Shown here: in pieces, positions 20,354 to 32,325 of the stretch
How the letters are laid out: every line of letters starts with the position of its first letter
Numbering within the stretch: the first letter of the stretch is position 1
Origin: Mycocentrospora acerina
Taxonomy: Eukaryota; Ascomycota; Dothideomycetes; Pleosporales
DNA: 64,000 nucleotides
Assembly: GCA_022701365.1 (NCBI GenBank)
Contig: JAKUHH010000025.1
Coordinates: forward strand, 620,001 to 684,000
Direction of reading: 5' to 3'
The notes under the pieces: model-generated
The model's input: the letters and a program-made list of their open reading frames with translations, nothing else
The model's database searches: none
Told to the model about the DNA's origin: nothing
Position numbers and translations under genes: made by a program

Positions 20354-21155
20354 TGCGCCGACCTTGCAGTGAATGCCATGCAAAACATGACCCAGGCAGG
20401 GAGCAGTAGAGCGCGTTTGTTTGCGTTTCTAGAGACGCTGGACGAGACTACTTTTATACATGGGCACGTCCATCTCTTACATTTGCCTCCGCCCTATGCA
20501 TTCTCCAAGGAGAGTCTTTGGAGATTCCAGCGCTTGTTCTGCTTCTATCAATGCAGAGCTACTCTGACTTGTTATCGCGTCTATTCTCTACATTTCCCCG
20601 GGGTGCTCTGTGAATCCTCCAAGGACGCTGTTTCTACCAATGCACAACTACTCCAGCACAGCATCACGCTTCTCTCTCACAGTCTCCCCGGGCCCTCTAT
20701 TAACCCTCCCGGGACGCTGCCTCCGTCAACCAAGAGAGCGCTGCACTGCTCTGCACGCGGCCAGCCTCGCTGTCCAGGGCCAGGCGCCTAAACGGGCTGC
20801 GTAGGGCGAGCAGGCGGCAGGCGAGGCGTCTGAGTGGCCAGGCCCGCGCTGGTGCGCGGCCAGGCCAGCGAGATTGACCGCTTTGGTGTCGAGTGGCAGC
20901 AGTTTGCGTGCACATATCAATGGCTTGCGTGCCGGCTACGCTCAGCACGGCCAGCCAGCTCGCTCAGCGCTTTGTCGCGACTCCAGCACCCGCCGTCGCT
21001 GTCGCCGTCGTCGTCGCCATTGCACCCAGCCCTGCAGCCGCCAACGGCCACGCACACCCTCGCCGGGAGCCGGCAATGCGGGGACGTCTGTCATCTGCAC
21101 GCCTGCCTTCTGCGGGAAGCCCCTGAGAGCGCGCTCCACACGTGCGAGCCACGCC

Positions 21156-21318
21156 ATGGCCGAGCCCAACAACGCACCCACGGCCAGCCTCTTCTCGCGA
21201 CGCCCCTCGTTCTTCGGCGGCGGCGTCGGCAGCAAAGCAAAGGGCCACAAGCACCACCGCTCCTCCGTCTCCCACCGCACCGCTACTCCGCCCACCCTCG
21301 TCCTCGCGCCCACGCCCG

Positions 21319-21352
<34 letters not shown>

Positions 21353-21948
21353 CACCGCCTCGCTCCTGCCCGCCGCCCACCACCTGCCGCCCACCGCCTC
21401 GCACAAGCGCTCCACCAGCTCGCGCCACTCCATCTCGTCGTCGGTTGCCGACCTCGGCTCCTCGCTGCGCCGCTCCCGCAGCAACTCGGTCCGCACCAGC
21501 CACTCCGCCAGCTCGTCCTCGCACCAGAGGGCGCCCTCGGCCAATCTGGCCCTGTCGCTGTCTCCCGAGAAGGCGACGACTCTCCATGCTGCCCCCGCGG
21601 CCTCGCGCCCCTCCCTGTCCATCTCCACGTTTGCCCGCAACAAGCAGAAGAGCGCCGAGAACGTCCGCCCCGACGGCACTGCGCTGTACGAGAAGAGCCC
21701 TCTGAGCGCCGTCGACAAGCCCAAGACGCCCTACTCCGCCATGGCCGCCCCTACCCCAATGCGACACGCCCCCTCGCAAAAGGAGATACTGCAGGCCAAC
21801 CGCCAGAACAATGCAACCCTCGCCCCTGCAGCCCCCATCCCCCTGCCCAACGGCACCACCAATCCAAACACCATCTTCCAGCACATTCACGAAACCGCTT
21901 CCAAACGTATATCCACGTTGGACTATCTACGAAAGGCGTGCGTTTCTC

Positions 21949-21992
<44 letters not shown>

Positions 21993-22810
21993 CCTCTCTC
22001 TCTCTCTCTCTCCCTCCCTCTCTCTCTCTCTTTGTCTACCTTTCTCACCGCAAATCACCTGCTAACACCACAGACAGCCACGAAGGCCGCATATACTGGT
22101 TCAACACGCTGCTCTTCTCCAAAAACGACCTCACCCGCCTCCCCTCCTTCACCTCCCGCAATCAAGCCCGCCGTGCCACGCACTACCTGCTCCTTGGCTT
22201 CTCGCTCCCCACCATCCTTGATCTGCACGCAAACTCCCCTGCCGAATATCTCCGCGCCCTCAATGCCCTTCTCCTCGAATTCGAGCAATACCAAACAATT
22301 CACCCAGCCGACGGCAGCACCCCTTCCAGTCTCAGTCGCGCGCGCATTCCTCACATGTTCAAGCGCGCCAACCTCACCGGCAAGGGACGTAGAAGTAGTA
22401 GCGCAACGGGAGAATTTCCTAGTCTGCAGAGCAGCAACAGCTTTTCAGGAGATTTGCCTGGTATCGACACTGCAACTACCGACGACCTTCTTCCGAATGA
22501 GAGCTACACGCACCTCCAAACCCCGTCTTTACCTTTTGACCCAGACTTTTTTTCTACATTCGCGACCTTGTGCGATGTTTTAATCGACTGCTACACGAGA
22601 ATTCTCAGCATGTTGAGCACGCCTGAAAGTGTAGCTTTGGCCGGTGGCGGAGTTCCGAGCTCAGCCGGGGATTTGTTTAACAAGGCAGATGCGAGGGTAA
22701 GGAAGATCATTCTTGCAGGTGTTGTGAGGGAGTTTGAGGAGAGTTGTCGTGCGGGGTTGAGAAGTGAGGTCGGAGGTGTGGGCAAAGTCGTTTTGGGCGG
22801 GCTAATGTGA
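21156..22810 (+). CDS. Fungal protein of unknown function, Ser/Pro-rich N terminus
   Basis: Exon 1 is 21156-21937 and exon 2 is 22078-22810, giving 504 residues. The 140-bp intron (GTGCGT..ACAG) is mostly (CT)n. The second AG (22077) was chosen because it restores frame as RKA|HEGRIYWFN. The N-terminal 250 residues are Ser/Pro/Ala-rich, with RRPSFFGGGVGSKAKG and RSRSNSVRTSHSA, likely phosphorylated and disordered. The conserved-looking segment begins just before the intron (NTIFQHIHETASKRISTLDYLRKA) and continues with YWFNTLLFSKNDL, RRATHYLLLGFSLPTILD, EYLRALNALLLEFEQY, then FATLCDVLIDCYTRIL and VRKIILAGVVREFEE, all apparently helical. No named family was recognised. The upstream open frame back to 20874 is read as GC-driven and was not used. 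Confidence 0.8.
21952..22031. repeat. (CT)n microsatellite within an intron
   Basis: About 80 bp of CT/CCT repeats lie between the splice donor at 21938 and the acceptor at 22077. They form most of the intron and could act as an extended polypyrimidine tract. Confidence 0.92.
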
Positions 22811-23333
22811 GTTTTGAGGATGTTGAAATGAGCTTCTATGATGGATGAAACAGGAGGGAAACTGGCTTTATGAATGTTTGTGTTTGATACCCATCGGAGG
22901 GACTTTCGGATATGTTATGCATGGGTTATGGCGTTTTAGATGTTGTACTCTAGAGTCGATCTGGACGATTGACTTGCCCCTCATGAATACAAACAAGCAA
23001 ATCGATTTTTCTATATCACTCCCGTCCTCTACTCACACCAAGGCACACCAAAGCAGACCGAAGCAGCAAGCAACACTGCCTCCTGTTCATTGGCCAATCA
23101 AACCCTTCCCTGCTTACCTAACCCGACCCCCACATACACATCAATCATCTACACTTGACCTCACCTCTCCAAGCGCCCCAGAACTTTAGAACCACGCAAC
23201 ACGCTTCACAAACCCCAACACCTTCCCCGAGAAAAAAAAAGGGGAAACACTCCAAACCCCCATCTTCAACTCCACGCCGCATTGACCCAAAACCCCTCCT
23301 AAACTGAAAGAGCAAGGACTGCAACCCGCTAAT
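22811..23333. other. Intergenic, no gene seen
   Basis: About 0.5 kb with the 3' flank of the 504-residue gene and the promoter/leader of naa10. The last 300 bp are C/A-rich, and GAGAAAAAAAAAGGGG occurs near 23231. No coding sequence recognised. Confidence 0.5.
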
Positions 23334-24352
23334 ATGGATATTCGTCTCCTCCGCGCATCGGACATTCCGCACGTGCAACTTGCCAACATTACCAATTTGC
23401 CTGAGAATTACTTTTGCAAATACTACCTGTACCATGCGATGAGTTGGCCGCAGTTGAGCTATGTGGCTGTGGATGTGAGTTTGGTTTTTCTTTTACTGTT
23501 TTTGAGGAGGGGAGGGGAGGGGGAGAGAGGGAAGAGGAAGAAGGAGAAGAAGAGCTTGGAATACGGGGAGGAGATTTTGAGAGGAACAAGATGATGAGGA
23601 GGAGGAAGAGAAGGTCATTTGGTGGAAATTTTGGCATGTCTGGTTAATGATGATGACGATGATGGTGATTGCTGGAATTATTTTCAACCAGTTTGATTGA
23701 CACGACGGCAGGTTTCCCGCCCGCAAAAAACGCCCTACGACCCGCCCAAGATTGTTGGCTACGTGCTCGCAAAAATGGAGGAAGAGCCCGCTGATGGTAT
23801 TCAACACGGACACATCACCTCGTTGTCTGTGATGCGCACGCACCGCCGTCTTGGGCTTGCAGAGAAGTTGATGAGACAATCGCGTAAGTACAGGAATTAA
23901 TCTTCTTTTCCATTTCTCCCTCTCTCTCTCCCTTCAAGCTCACGTCAATATTCCTCTCGTAAAAAAAATCCAATCCGCCCAGCAACCAACTAATTGACCT
24001 TCCCCCAGAACGAGCAATGGCAGAAACCTTCTCCGCTGCCTACGTCTCCCTGCACGTGCGCATGTCCAACACGGCAGCCCTGCACCTCTACCGCGACACC
24101 CTCGGCTTCGAGGTCGAAAAGGTCGAGGCAAAGTACTACGCCGACGGCGAGGATGCCTACAGCATGAAAATGGACCTGCGCAGTCTGCAGCTCAAAGACG
24201 AGGTCGACGAGGGCAAGGACGAGGGCGAAGCCGTAGGAAGTGAGGGCCAAGAGGGGTTGCGCAACGTCAAGATTGGGAGGCAGAAGGGTGTCATGGAGTT
24301 GGTGGAGAGGAATGAGGCGAGTGCAAAGACTGCTTCCGCGGCAGCGGCTTAG
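23334..24352 (+). CDS. naa10: N-terminal acetyltransferase A catalytic subunit Naa10/Ard1
   Basis: Catalytic subunit of NatA, which acetylates nascent protein N termini at the ribosome together with Naa15. Exons are 23334-23474, 23712-23883 and 24009-24352, with introns of 237 and 125 bp. Junctions read VAVD|VSRPQ and MRQSQ|RAMAE, giving 218 residues. Diagnostic parts are MDIRLLRASDIPHVQ, NLPENYFCKYYLYH, the acetyl-CoA loop RRLGLA (about 92-97), AAYVSLHVRMSNTAALHLYRD and KYYADGEDAYSMKMDL. The C-terminal tail beyond the GNAT fold is acidic and Ala-rich, as is usual for Naa10. Intron 1 begins with a strongly purine-rich G tract. The match to the family is very close and the start is fixed by the conserved MDIR. 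Confidence 0.95.
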
Positions 24353-24462
24353 TCGAATTATGAGAGAGTGAGAGAGAAAAAAACAAGTGTATGCAGAGAT
24401 GTGGTGATGGGGACTTGCTGAAGGGCATTGTATGAACATTGCATCATGTGGAAAAATAGAAC

Positions 24463-24503
<41 letters not shown>

Positions 24504-25022
24504 TACAATACACTTCCCCGACCCCACTTCTCTCATACCGAGCTCGACACGAGTACTCCCAGGGCTATCTAGTGGAAACCACACCACCATCTGAAACCTA
24601 CAAGGCGTAATAGAAAAAAAAATAGCTTCACTATCAGAAGAGCATTTAAAACATGTTATTTTTTATCATTTCCATTTTTTTAACTACTATTTCTCTGTTT
24701 TAATTCTCAATCTACCGGTTAAATTAGTCTAGTGTGTGTGTGTGTAGTCTTGCCATGTTGTACAGCCGGAACCAACCCAAACCACAAAAAAAAAGATACG
24801 ACCAGTCTTGTTGTGTGTGGGTGGTGCGAAGAAGGCTGAAGACAAGAAATATGCTATGGCTATGCAGAAAAGAAAAAATGATTCGTGTCCGCCGACTCCT
24901 GCTAAATGCATTTCTTTCGCTCATACAAGGGAAACCCCCCAATATTGCCTCACACACGCGCGTAATGTGTAGCCACTTCAAAAGAAAAGTATGTACACTC
25001 TAGTTAGAAGAGAGCTGTTCGC
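24353..25022. other. Intergenic between convergent genes
   Basis: About 0.7 kb. It contains a (CTT)13 run at 24464-24502 and a short GT run near 24732-24745, plus A/T-rich tracts around 24610-24700. No coding sequence recognised. Confidence 0.55.
24464..24502. repeat. (CTT)n microsatellite
   Basis: Thirteen uninterrupted units, about 110 bp downstream of the naa10 stop codon, probably in its 3' UTR. Confidence 0.93.
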
Positions 25023-27492
25023 TCATCGTCCCAAAATACTATCCACCTGAGGTTTTACAATGTGCAAATAGCCCTCTATATTCAGGCTGCACAATGCCTT
25101 TTTGATTCCCAATTCGCTGCCAAGGTAGTACATCATGCGATTGAGCCATTCTCTCTTCGCGGCCACGTCGACTTTTCTGACTTTGGTAATGCTGAAATCG
25201 AGAGTGGGGAGGTTGTCTGCAAAGTCCCAAGGGTGTGCGGGGTTGGAGTCGAAAATGTGGATTTTGGTCTGCCCTGGAGCGGGGGACGGTGTCGTAGCAG
25301 TAGGTGTGGATGTGAACGCTGGCATCGAGATGGAGGGACGATGTTCCGCGAACTGTGAAATTTGGGAAATATCTGAGAAATCGATGAGATGGTCGAAATA
25401 TTGCATATCCGGCAGCGCTGCGTCAAAAGCTCCTTGGTTGGAAGCAAATGAAAGTGGCGATACAACAGGCGATGGTTGTCTGTTGCATAGGTTACTTGAT
25501 GCGTTGGAATCAGGAATCAAGCCTGATTTTAGTACGGCATCCAGGATACCCAGTGTCCATAGGTTAACGTAGCCTCTCATCCCCATGACATCCTCAATTG
25601 ACCGCGAGTAGACCGGGACGGTAAATGAGCCGATCACAGCAGAGCAACACTTTTCGAATACATTGACAAGTTGAGCTGTAGCGAAAGAGTGATGGAATCG
25701 TAGTGTAAGGGTATCAAGACCCGGGAGGACGGCCTTGTGAGGAAGGGTATCGGAATCTGTTAGGTCATGCATCGAGTCCATCCTTGTGGCGTAAGAGTCT
25801 GGCTCTGCAAGTCGGAACATCCAATGGAGGATTTCGAGCGTGTCACGGAGTAGGAATATTCGACTCGTACGAAAATAGGCCCAAATCCAGTACCGCTTCA
25901 AGGTAGTGTACGTGTGGATCTCCTCCGGTGCGCCTTTGCTCCCAAGAATCAACTGTTGCCACTTGGCATCGTGGGTTGATCGAGATGCTGGTGTGTTAGA
26001 TTCCATGGTGTATTTCCATGCTGCTGGAATTTGAGCCTCCCAGTCTTGATATTTTGCGTCCAAATCGAGTGCGGTCTGTAAGAATTCCCTGAGTTCCAGG
26101 CGACTGTTTGGTAGATTGCCATTCATCTTGTACTCATGCCATTTTGCATGCAAAATGACTTCGTTGAATATCAGTTGAATTACAAAGGTGTTCGAACTGT
26201 TGTATAAGCCCGGCAAATGTTCTTTCAGACCAGAAAGCCCGTGCACAGGTAATGGTGGAGCTCGTGCAGCTTGCAGGCTACCAAGAAGCTGGTGTTCAGA
26301 TGTCAGCCGCGCTATTTACATCACTAATAAAATACTGTGAACTAACCATCTGACAATAAGACACCTCGTAGAGTCTGGCGGAGACCACATTGGAGTAGTA
26401 TTGGTCGATCGATCGTAACTGGAGCAACGCCGTCGCACCAGACTGATGAGTTAAAAATGTTCCTTTCCGCGGAGAAGAGCAAATATTCTATGAGGGTTTA
26501 TTAGTAACGCAAAAGATCACAGTCTTTCCTTATCTCACCTCGTAGACTCCTAGAAGATACACAGAACACAGAACTTCATCCGATGCCGCATGCTGCCCAT
26601 CTGCAATCGATTTTGCCAACAGAGCCATACCCCTCCCTGCAGACTCTCCTGCCCATGCATCTGCTTGTGGGGCATTACATCTGTTGGCAAAGTTGGCGTA
26701 GGCGACGGCATTTACAATAGTGGCTATGCACGAGTCCTGAGGGGCGTTTTGATACAACGCTGGAACGAATGTCCACAAAGCATCAGACGTGTCCCCCGCT
26801 GGTCGATTGGGGTTCTCGGGTACCACAAAATCGTAAATAAATCTCTCGTAAGCTAAACGACAAAGGTCTGGCTTTACTTCTGGCGCAATTGTCAGATTTC
26901 CGAGGCCCATAAGATCGAAAGATGCAGCAGCAGCAGCTTCATCAAAAAGAGTGCCAGTCCCCTCGAAAATGAATTCGCTAATTGAGTTATTTCTAGTGTG
27001 ATGGCTGCTACTGATCGAGGACTGGCGACTTGTCGAACGCTGTCGGCTAACTGAAGGTTGGCGAGTTGCGCGCGGAGGAGTTGCCTTATCCGAAGTGAAA
27101 GATTTCAGACTCGCACTGCTGTCGCTGAGCGCACGCTGATGAGACTTGGACCTTTTCCTCCAAGATTCCTCCGCTCTCTGCGCAGCGAAAGCAGTTTGAT
27201 TTCGGAAAAGAAGGTCAGCCTGATCACGGTACTTGCAGTCGTGGCTTGATTTGCTGCAACGGTTACAGATTGGTTTTGTCTCATCACACTAAACCAATGG
27301 TCAGCCGTTGAGGTCAATAAGTCCCTTCATATATTAAACAGAGTATTAAATCAAAGAGAAACAAAATCTAAGAGAGGATAGACAAGGGCAACCATTCGAG
27401 ACATCTTTGTGAGCCTCCCACAGTTGGCTTACCTTGACTTTACGCGCTCTGCAAGGCTCACAGCCTTTGCTTGGGCGGCCACGATATGACAT
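25023..27492 (-). CDS. Zn2Cys6 transcription factor with fungal-specific C-terminal domain (four exons)
   Basis: Exons on the minus strand are 27492-27433, 27288-26539, 26487-26347 and 26288-25023. Introns are 144, 51 and 58 bp, all phase 0, giving 738 residues. The first two exons join to a complete binuclear cluster, C-x2-C-x6-C-x6-C-x2-C-x6-C, with cysteines at 11, 14, 21, 28, 31 and 38. The start GRPSKGCEPCRARKVKCDE is typical. A Ser/Arg-rich linker follows (SVSRQRSTSRQSSISSSHH), then a regulatory region with LCRLAYERFIYDFVVPENP, VNAVAYANFANR, LYEVSYCQM, and TLKRYWIWAYFRTSRIFLLRDTLEIL, resembling the Fungal_trans_2 type. It is the nearest regulator to the acyl-CoA gene block at 29-41 kb and may control it, an inference from position only. 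Confidence 0.9.
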
Positions 27493-29204
27493 GATCAAAA
27501 TTGAGTCGTTTTTTTATTGAAGCGAAGAGACGTTATAAAAATCAACATTAGGCCAGCCCAGATGATCGGTTACAAGCAAGGTATTTACAAGATAGGTAGT
27601 CGCTACCGATACGAGCTACACAGGGCAATCCCGTGACGCGAAACACCAAATCGGTTTGTAGAACTTCTCTTACTCATTCTAGTGTCGCGTTTCCTACTTT
27701 ATCCAGGCTGTTCTGACACTCGCAAGGTCCGATAAGCGTCCATATGCAAGCTCATCGCTGCTATCTGAGACTGGCTCGGACAACCTCGGCTTTTTCCTTG
27801 TCAAAAAGCCGAACGCCCATCATTAATAAAACAGCAAGTCTCTTGCACGGTAGACGTGCATCCGGATGTCGAGGCCTTGAGGTCTCCTGCTGGGACGGGT
27901 ACTACGTTGGAGCCGATTAGTCATCGTCTAGTTAGCCGACCTTGGGGTTCGTTGCTGCATGAATGTAAGATCGTTCCTTCCACGTTTCTGTCGCAGCCCT
28001 GCAACATCACTCAAACAGCGTGTCCGAGCACATCTTCAGGTGCAAACAATTTGATCCCAGACTCTTCGACATATGTTACTCTGGCGTGCCAATCACAGAC
28101 TCCTCAATTCTTGGTGAGTACATGAGGTCGCAGGCCGTTTGGCTAAGGTATTACCCGGAGAAGAATGATACATGTGTCTTGTACCTCTGCCTTGTCGTTT
28201 AGACTGCCAGTAATATACTTTTCAATAAGAATCATGTTGCACGTGGTAATAACGATACTTTGTGACCAATAGGTCAAGGTATCACTGATCCTACGTCTAA
28301 GAGGAAATAAAAGACGACTAACCACTCTCATTAATGTCCAATATCTTCCTGCATGTGAAATCTATAACTAGAATACTATTATTACCTAATCCTCAATCGT
28401 GCGACTTGTCACTCTCAAACTTGAAGCTTTTCAACTTAACCGGCGCAAACCTTAAATATACAAACTATCCCCAGATCCGAAACCACAGTATAAGCAAACT
28501 GTCCGCATGCAATATGGACTACCCGATTCGGAGAGCAGAATACGATGCTGCTTTTGCAATTCTGATACGACTCGAAAGGGAGTGTGGTAGCAGGTATTAT
28601 CTGCGTAATATACGTACATGAGAAGAGTAATCTTTAGTTCACCTTAGATCCACAAGGCTGGGACACGCGACAACTGTCGGAGATATTTTATGTGTGTCAT
28701 ACTGGCGACAGTTCCGCAAGCCAAACGTCTTCTAGCGTGTTTTGGAGTACTGAGTTATACGACTCCGAACAGGTCGAGATCACCAATAGCCTGCTGCGCG
28801 TAAAGCCGTATCACTAGCCTACCTATGTGAATCTACTAAACTGCGGAGCAACAATGGAGCCGATCGTTTAAGGCGCCTGCTGTCTCATGTTGGCGGAATG
28901 TACCAGCGTGGAGAATTCCGCCACTACTGAGAAAATCACTCATCAGGTCGTTTTCATCTCGTGTTTCTGTCGTTTCTTTCAAGGCCGAAAATGCAAAATA
29001 TAGTGGCACGCAAACGAGCTAAGTACAAAGTAGCAGACCCACGAATCTTTGGGCATTCAGATACCATCACGAGGATTTGGCGTGATTCTCTGATTTTAAC
29101 CAAGAAGCAATATTTGCTGCAAAGCAGACTATAAGGCCGTAAGAGCCGGAACGCGCATTGGGATTGTTAAGCAACCCGTGATCATATGTGTGAATTCAAA
29201 CATC
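27493..29204. other. Intergenic, no gene recognised
   Basis: About 1.7 kb. The right flank of the regulator holds its promoter, including CCTCGG at 27784-27789. Overlapping short ORFs at 27856-28125 and 28020-28202 look slightly protein-like but have stops in every frame and no splice model that helps. The segment 28.2-28.6 kb is A/T-rich. A decayed gene cannot be excluded. Confidence 0.4.
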
Positions 29205-31540
29205 TCACAACTTCGCCAACACATGCCTTCCTCCATCTCCACTCCCCAACACAATCTCATCGCTCCGCCAGTCAGGATTGAAAGTTACCTTATTTAACGG
29301 ATTCTTCCGATGTGCCATGTCAAACAGCTCCTCATATACCTTCCCATCATACCTGCCCAATGCACTGTTGAGCAGCCAATCTGGTACCGACCACGCGTCC
29401 ACTAGTTTAACAGCATGCGGTCGTAGATCAGTCATGAGATCTAGTATAATATCGTGGAGGTTGTACACGGATTCAGGGGATATTGCGCTCGTCATGGTGA
29501 AGGAAGATGCAAACTGGTCTAAGGTATACAGGGCGTAAAGGCGGAAACATGTTCGAAGAACATCAGGGGTTGGTGAGGATAGACTGGAACATGTGGTTTT
29601 GAAGGATGTGTGGAAGTTTGAAACGAGAATCTGCTCGCTGTATGCACGACTTAGACTGTGTAGTTGTATCATGAGTTTTGTCCAAGGCTTCCTTTCGACT
29701 ACACGGGAGTGGTAGACGCGGTAGGTTAGGTCTGCTGCGCGCCACTTGAAAATGTCTACGATAGTTTGATCGTCGATTGTTCCATTTTGAAGGATGGTCT
29801 GCGGATGTCGGTGGCTGCGGTTTGCAAGGTAAAAGTGGAACAACTGATCTGTGGGGTCTTTTGGAGCGGCAACAGGGTTTTTCACAGCAGCGGTCATTTT
29901 CTTGATGAGATACGCGGCGACTTGCTGCGTGATCATCCAGTTATCACCCTCGACTGTTGGTTTGGAGAGATAGTCGGCATTCAATCCGACCAAGCCACTC
30001 CCGCCACCGAAGCCGTGACCGCCCATTGCTCGTCGACAGGTCTCAATGCCGTCTGCAGCAAGAGTCGTGCATAGACTCTTCAACCCGCTACTTGCGCTAT
30101 GCAACTCTGCTAAGGGACCAAAATCGCCTTTTTCAATTGTCTCTCTGCTCTGGTGGTATAGAGTATACATATACTCGCCTGTGTAGTGCAGCGCAAAGGT
30201 AGTTGCGAGGAGCGGTAAGACTCTAATCTGTACGGTTGGGTAATCGAGCACTTTCATTTCGGGATCACTCTCACTTTCAGAGTCGCGGTCCCGAAACTGA
30301 CGTCGCAAAGCACAGTAACGCACTGCGACGGTGACAGCTCGCGCCAAAACTAAGCGCGCCTGCATGATAATCTGTCCACGGACGAACGTCAACGATCCAT
30401 ATACAACGGCAGGGTGGCCTCTTCGCATCATCGCATCGGTCTCGTCCGAGACCTCTGCGTACCTAGACAGCATCGCCGACTTAGGAACTCGGAAGCTGTC
30501 AAATAGCATATACCCGTTGTCCATGCTTGCATAGCCATACTTCGGCCCGATGTCACCGACGGCAATGCCAGGCAGGGGCTCATGGGTTGTGCTGTCCCGG
30601 ATCTGCACAATGAAGGTCTGCGGGCCGTGATTCTTAAATTCGGACCGGGAATCTTTCAACGGCAGGAGTAACTGTGCAACCACGATCTGCGGATCATGTA
30701 AGCTTTCAGCCTTAGGAGATATGCATGTAGTAGCACAAAATTACGCACCGCATGTGTGGCTGTTCTACCCATGGACCCGTTCCACCACTTACTCGCTGTA
30801 AGGTACGGGCTGTGGATTTCAAACTCTTTGGCGGCAGGGTCCCATTTGGCGGTAGTCTCTAGGCCACGGACGTTGCTCCCATGGCCTAGCTCAGTTTGCG
30901 CGTAGCAGCCAATGATTTCGTAATTGAGTATTTTGGGCATCCAGTATGCTTGTTGTTCTTGTGAGGCTTGTTCCCGTATAGTGGTTACTGGTGGGAAGTC
31001 AGTACCGCGCTGTACTCAAAAAAAGCAAATTGATGCAGAATCCTTTCGATATGCGAATATGTGAACGAATTCGGATATGCTCGGCAGGCTTGATCTGAAT
31101 CTTCACATCTTGCAGGAGAAAAAAGCAAGATCGTGCTGCAGGCTCAGCCGCCATACGCGCACCAACCAGATCCGCAGAGATCACTTACCGAACATGGTTG
31201 AATGCAGGAAGTACGGGCTCATCTCATCTGTTAGGTACTCCGCCATTTGGTGCTCCTCATCGCCCCATTTCTCTCTCCTGATAATTCTTTGTATCGCTTT
31301 CGCTCTAGCCAATCCAAGGTGGTATCTCTCTGGTCTTGCGAGGTTGAGCTCCTGGCCTTTCTTGAATAGTCTCTCCTGACTCAACACCTTCAGAACCTTT
31401 TCTTGCCGCTTTAGGAAGCCATCTCGATCCAGGAGATGTCTTGCCAGTTCATTGACATTGATCTCGGATGCATCCCGTTCCGCTTCGAGGGTTGCAGTGC
31501 CGTCGTGAGCTGGTCTCAACTGATTCGTAAAGTCTGCCAT
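29205..31540 (-). CDS. Peroxisomal acyl-CoA oxidase (three exons, PTS1 AKL)
   Basis: FAD enzyme that converts acyl-CoA to trans-2-enoyl-CoA with release of H2O2, the first step of peroxisomal beta-oxidation. Exons on the minus strand are 31540-31189, 30987-30749 and 30686-29205, with introns of 201 and 62 bp, giving 690 residues, the usual length. The N-terminal domain has MSPYFLHSTMF. The flavin region has CYAQTELGHGSNVRGLET (148-156 core) and ASKWWNGSMGRTATHA. Later come VPKSAMLSRY, RRAMGGHGFGG and PTVEGDN with the catalytic-type Glu near 443. The C terminus is LAKL, a peroxisomal targeting signal type 1. CCTCGG, the core of fatty-acid-responsive FarA/FarB sites in related fungi, lies at 31716-31721, about 175 bp upstream. 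Chain-length preference cannot be told. Confidence 0.93.
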
Positions 31541-32325
31541 GATTGTGAGGAGAGGGACCTTTATCGTTTTTCCTGGATTACTACCAGTTCTTATTGAGAA
31601 GCAAAAAATACGGTGAGGTTTCCGGCCTTGTCACGTAAGTGGCGAGAGTTACAATGGATGCTTTGAAACCCCATCGCCGTGTGCGGAGAACCACCATCTC
31701 GCGACGTATTCATAACCTCGGTACTATCATATCGAAATATTTGATTATTGTAGTGTTAGGTACATGTTCACAGACAATGTTACACGATGCGGGGGATTTA
31801 CGCAGAGTCGGCAATGTAGGGCAAACTTCGGTAAATTCGAGGCTAAACGCCAAGTCACTTGTGAGGCTCCTGCCTTTTCAAGCGCTTTACGCATCGACGA
31901 TTGGTGAATGTATGTCATGAAGAGCTTTCGCATAGCTAATCCAAGACTGGAAGATAATCAGCATGCGATTGTCGTGCTCACATACCGCCAACCTGAGGAC
32001 GAAACAAACATAGGGGAATCTAATTACAACATGAGGCAACACTCATGTACGCCTGAATATCTTTCATCACTGCCGAGAGAAAACGAAGAAAGAAAAAAAA
32101 ATACATGAAACGCCAAAGAAAAAAGCAGCTAGTTGTACAGGATATCAAATGTCTAGACCCAAACATGGTTGAAAAAAGCCAACGCCGTGATCATACCCAT
32201 TACTGAACGCTTCAAGAATTCGCCATTGAAATGAAACAAACGAAATATGTACCACTCCGGTGTGGACAGAAGAACAAGAAATGACATGCATCGATCAGAT
32301 TAGCGAGAGCGTTGACGCCGGCGTC
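31541..32325. other. Intergenic: ACOX promoter and BAHD 3' flank
   Basis: About 0.8 kb. The left part should be the acyl-CoA oxidase promoter. The right part is A-rich (about 32080-32130) and contains no recognised coding sequence. Confidence 0.5.
31716..31721. promoter_or_regulatory. CCTCGG element upstream of acyl-CoA oxidase
   Basis: Six-base match to the CCTCGG/CCGAGG core bound by FarA/FarB-type regulators of fatty-acid use in filamentous ascomycetes. A hexamer in either orientation is expected about every 2 kb by chance, so this is only suggestive. Confidence 0.3.

Larger units (their letters stand above)
19786..21155. other. Repeat-rich intergenic region
   Basis: Divergent flank between ECT1 and the gene at 21156. 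The left part is G-rich low complexity (GTCAGGGCAG-like units, about 19835-19925), then CAGCA runs (about 20196-20230) and four tandem 29-bp units (20238-20353). The right part (20.4-21.1 kb) is C-rich with several CCCGGG/CTCC motifs and ORFs that look like composition artefacts. No gene recognised. Confidence 0.6.

Noticed and set aside
20834..22810. 658-codon ORF starting 20834
   Set aside because: It fuses upstream GC-rich noncoding text, the wrong frame of exon 1 and the CT-repeat intron. Only its last part (from 22078) is coding.
27856..28202. Overlapping ORFs with slightly protein-like text
   Set aside because: No motif, no promoter and no splice model that yields a longer product.
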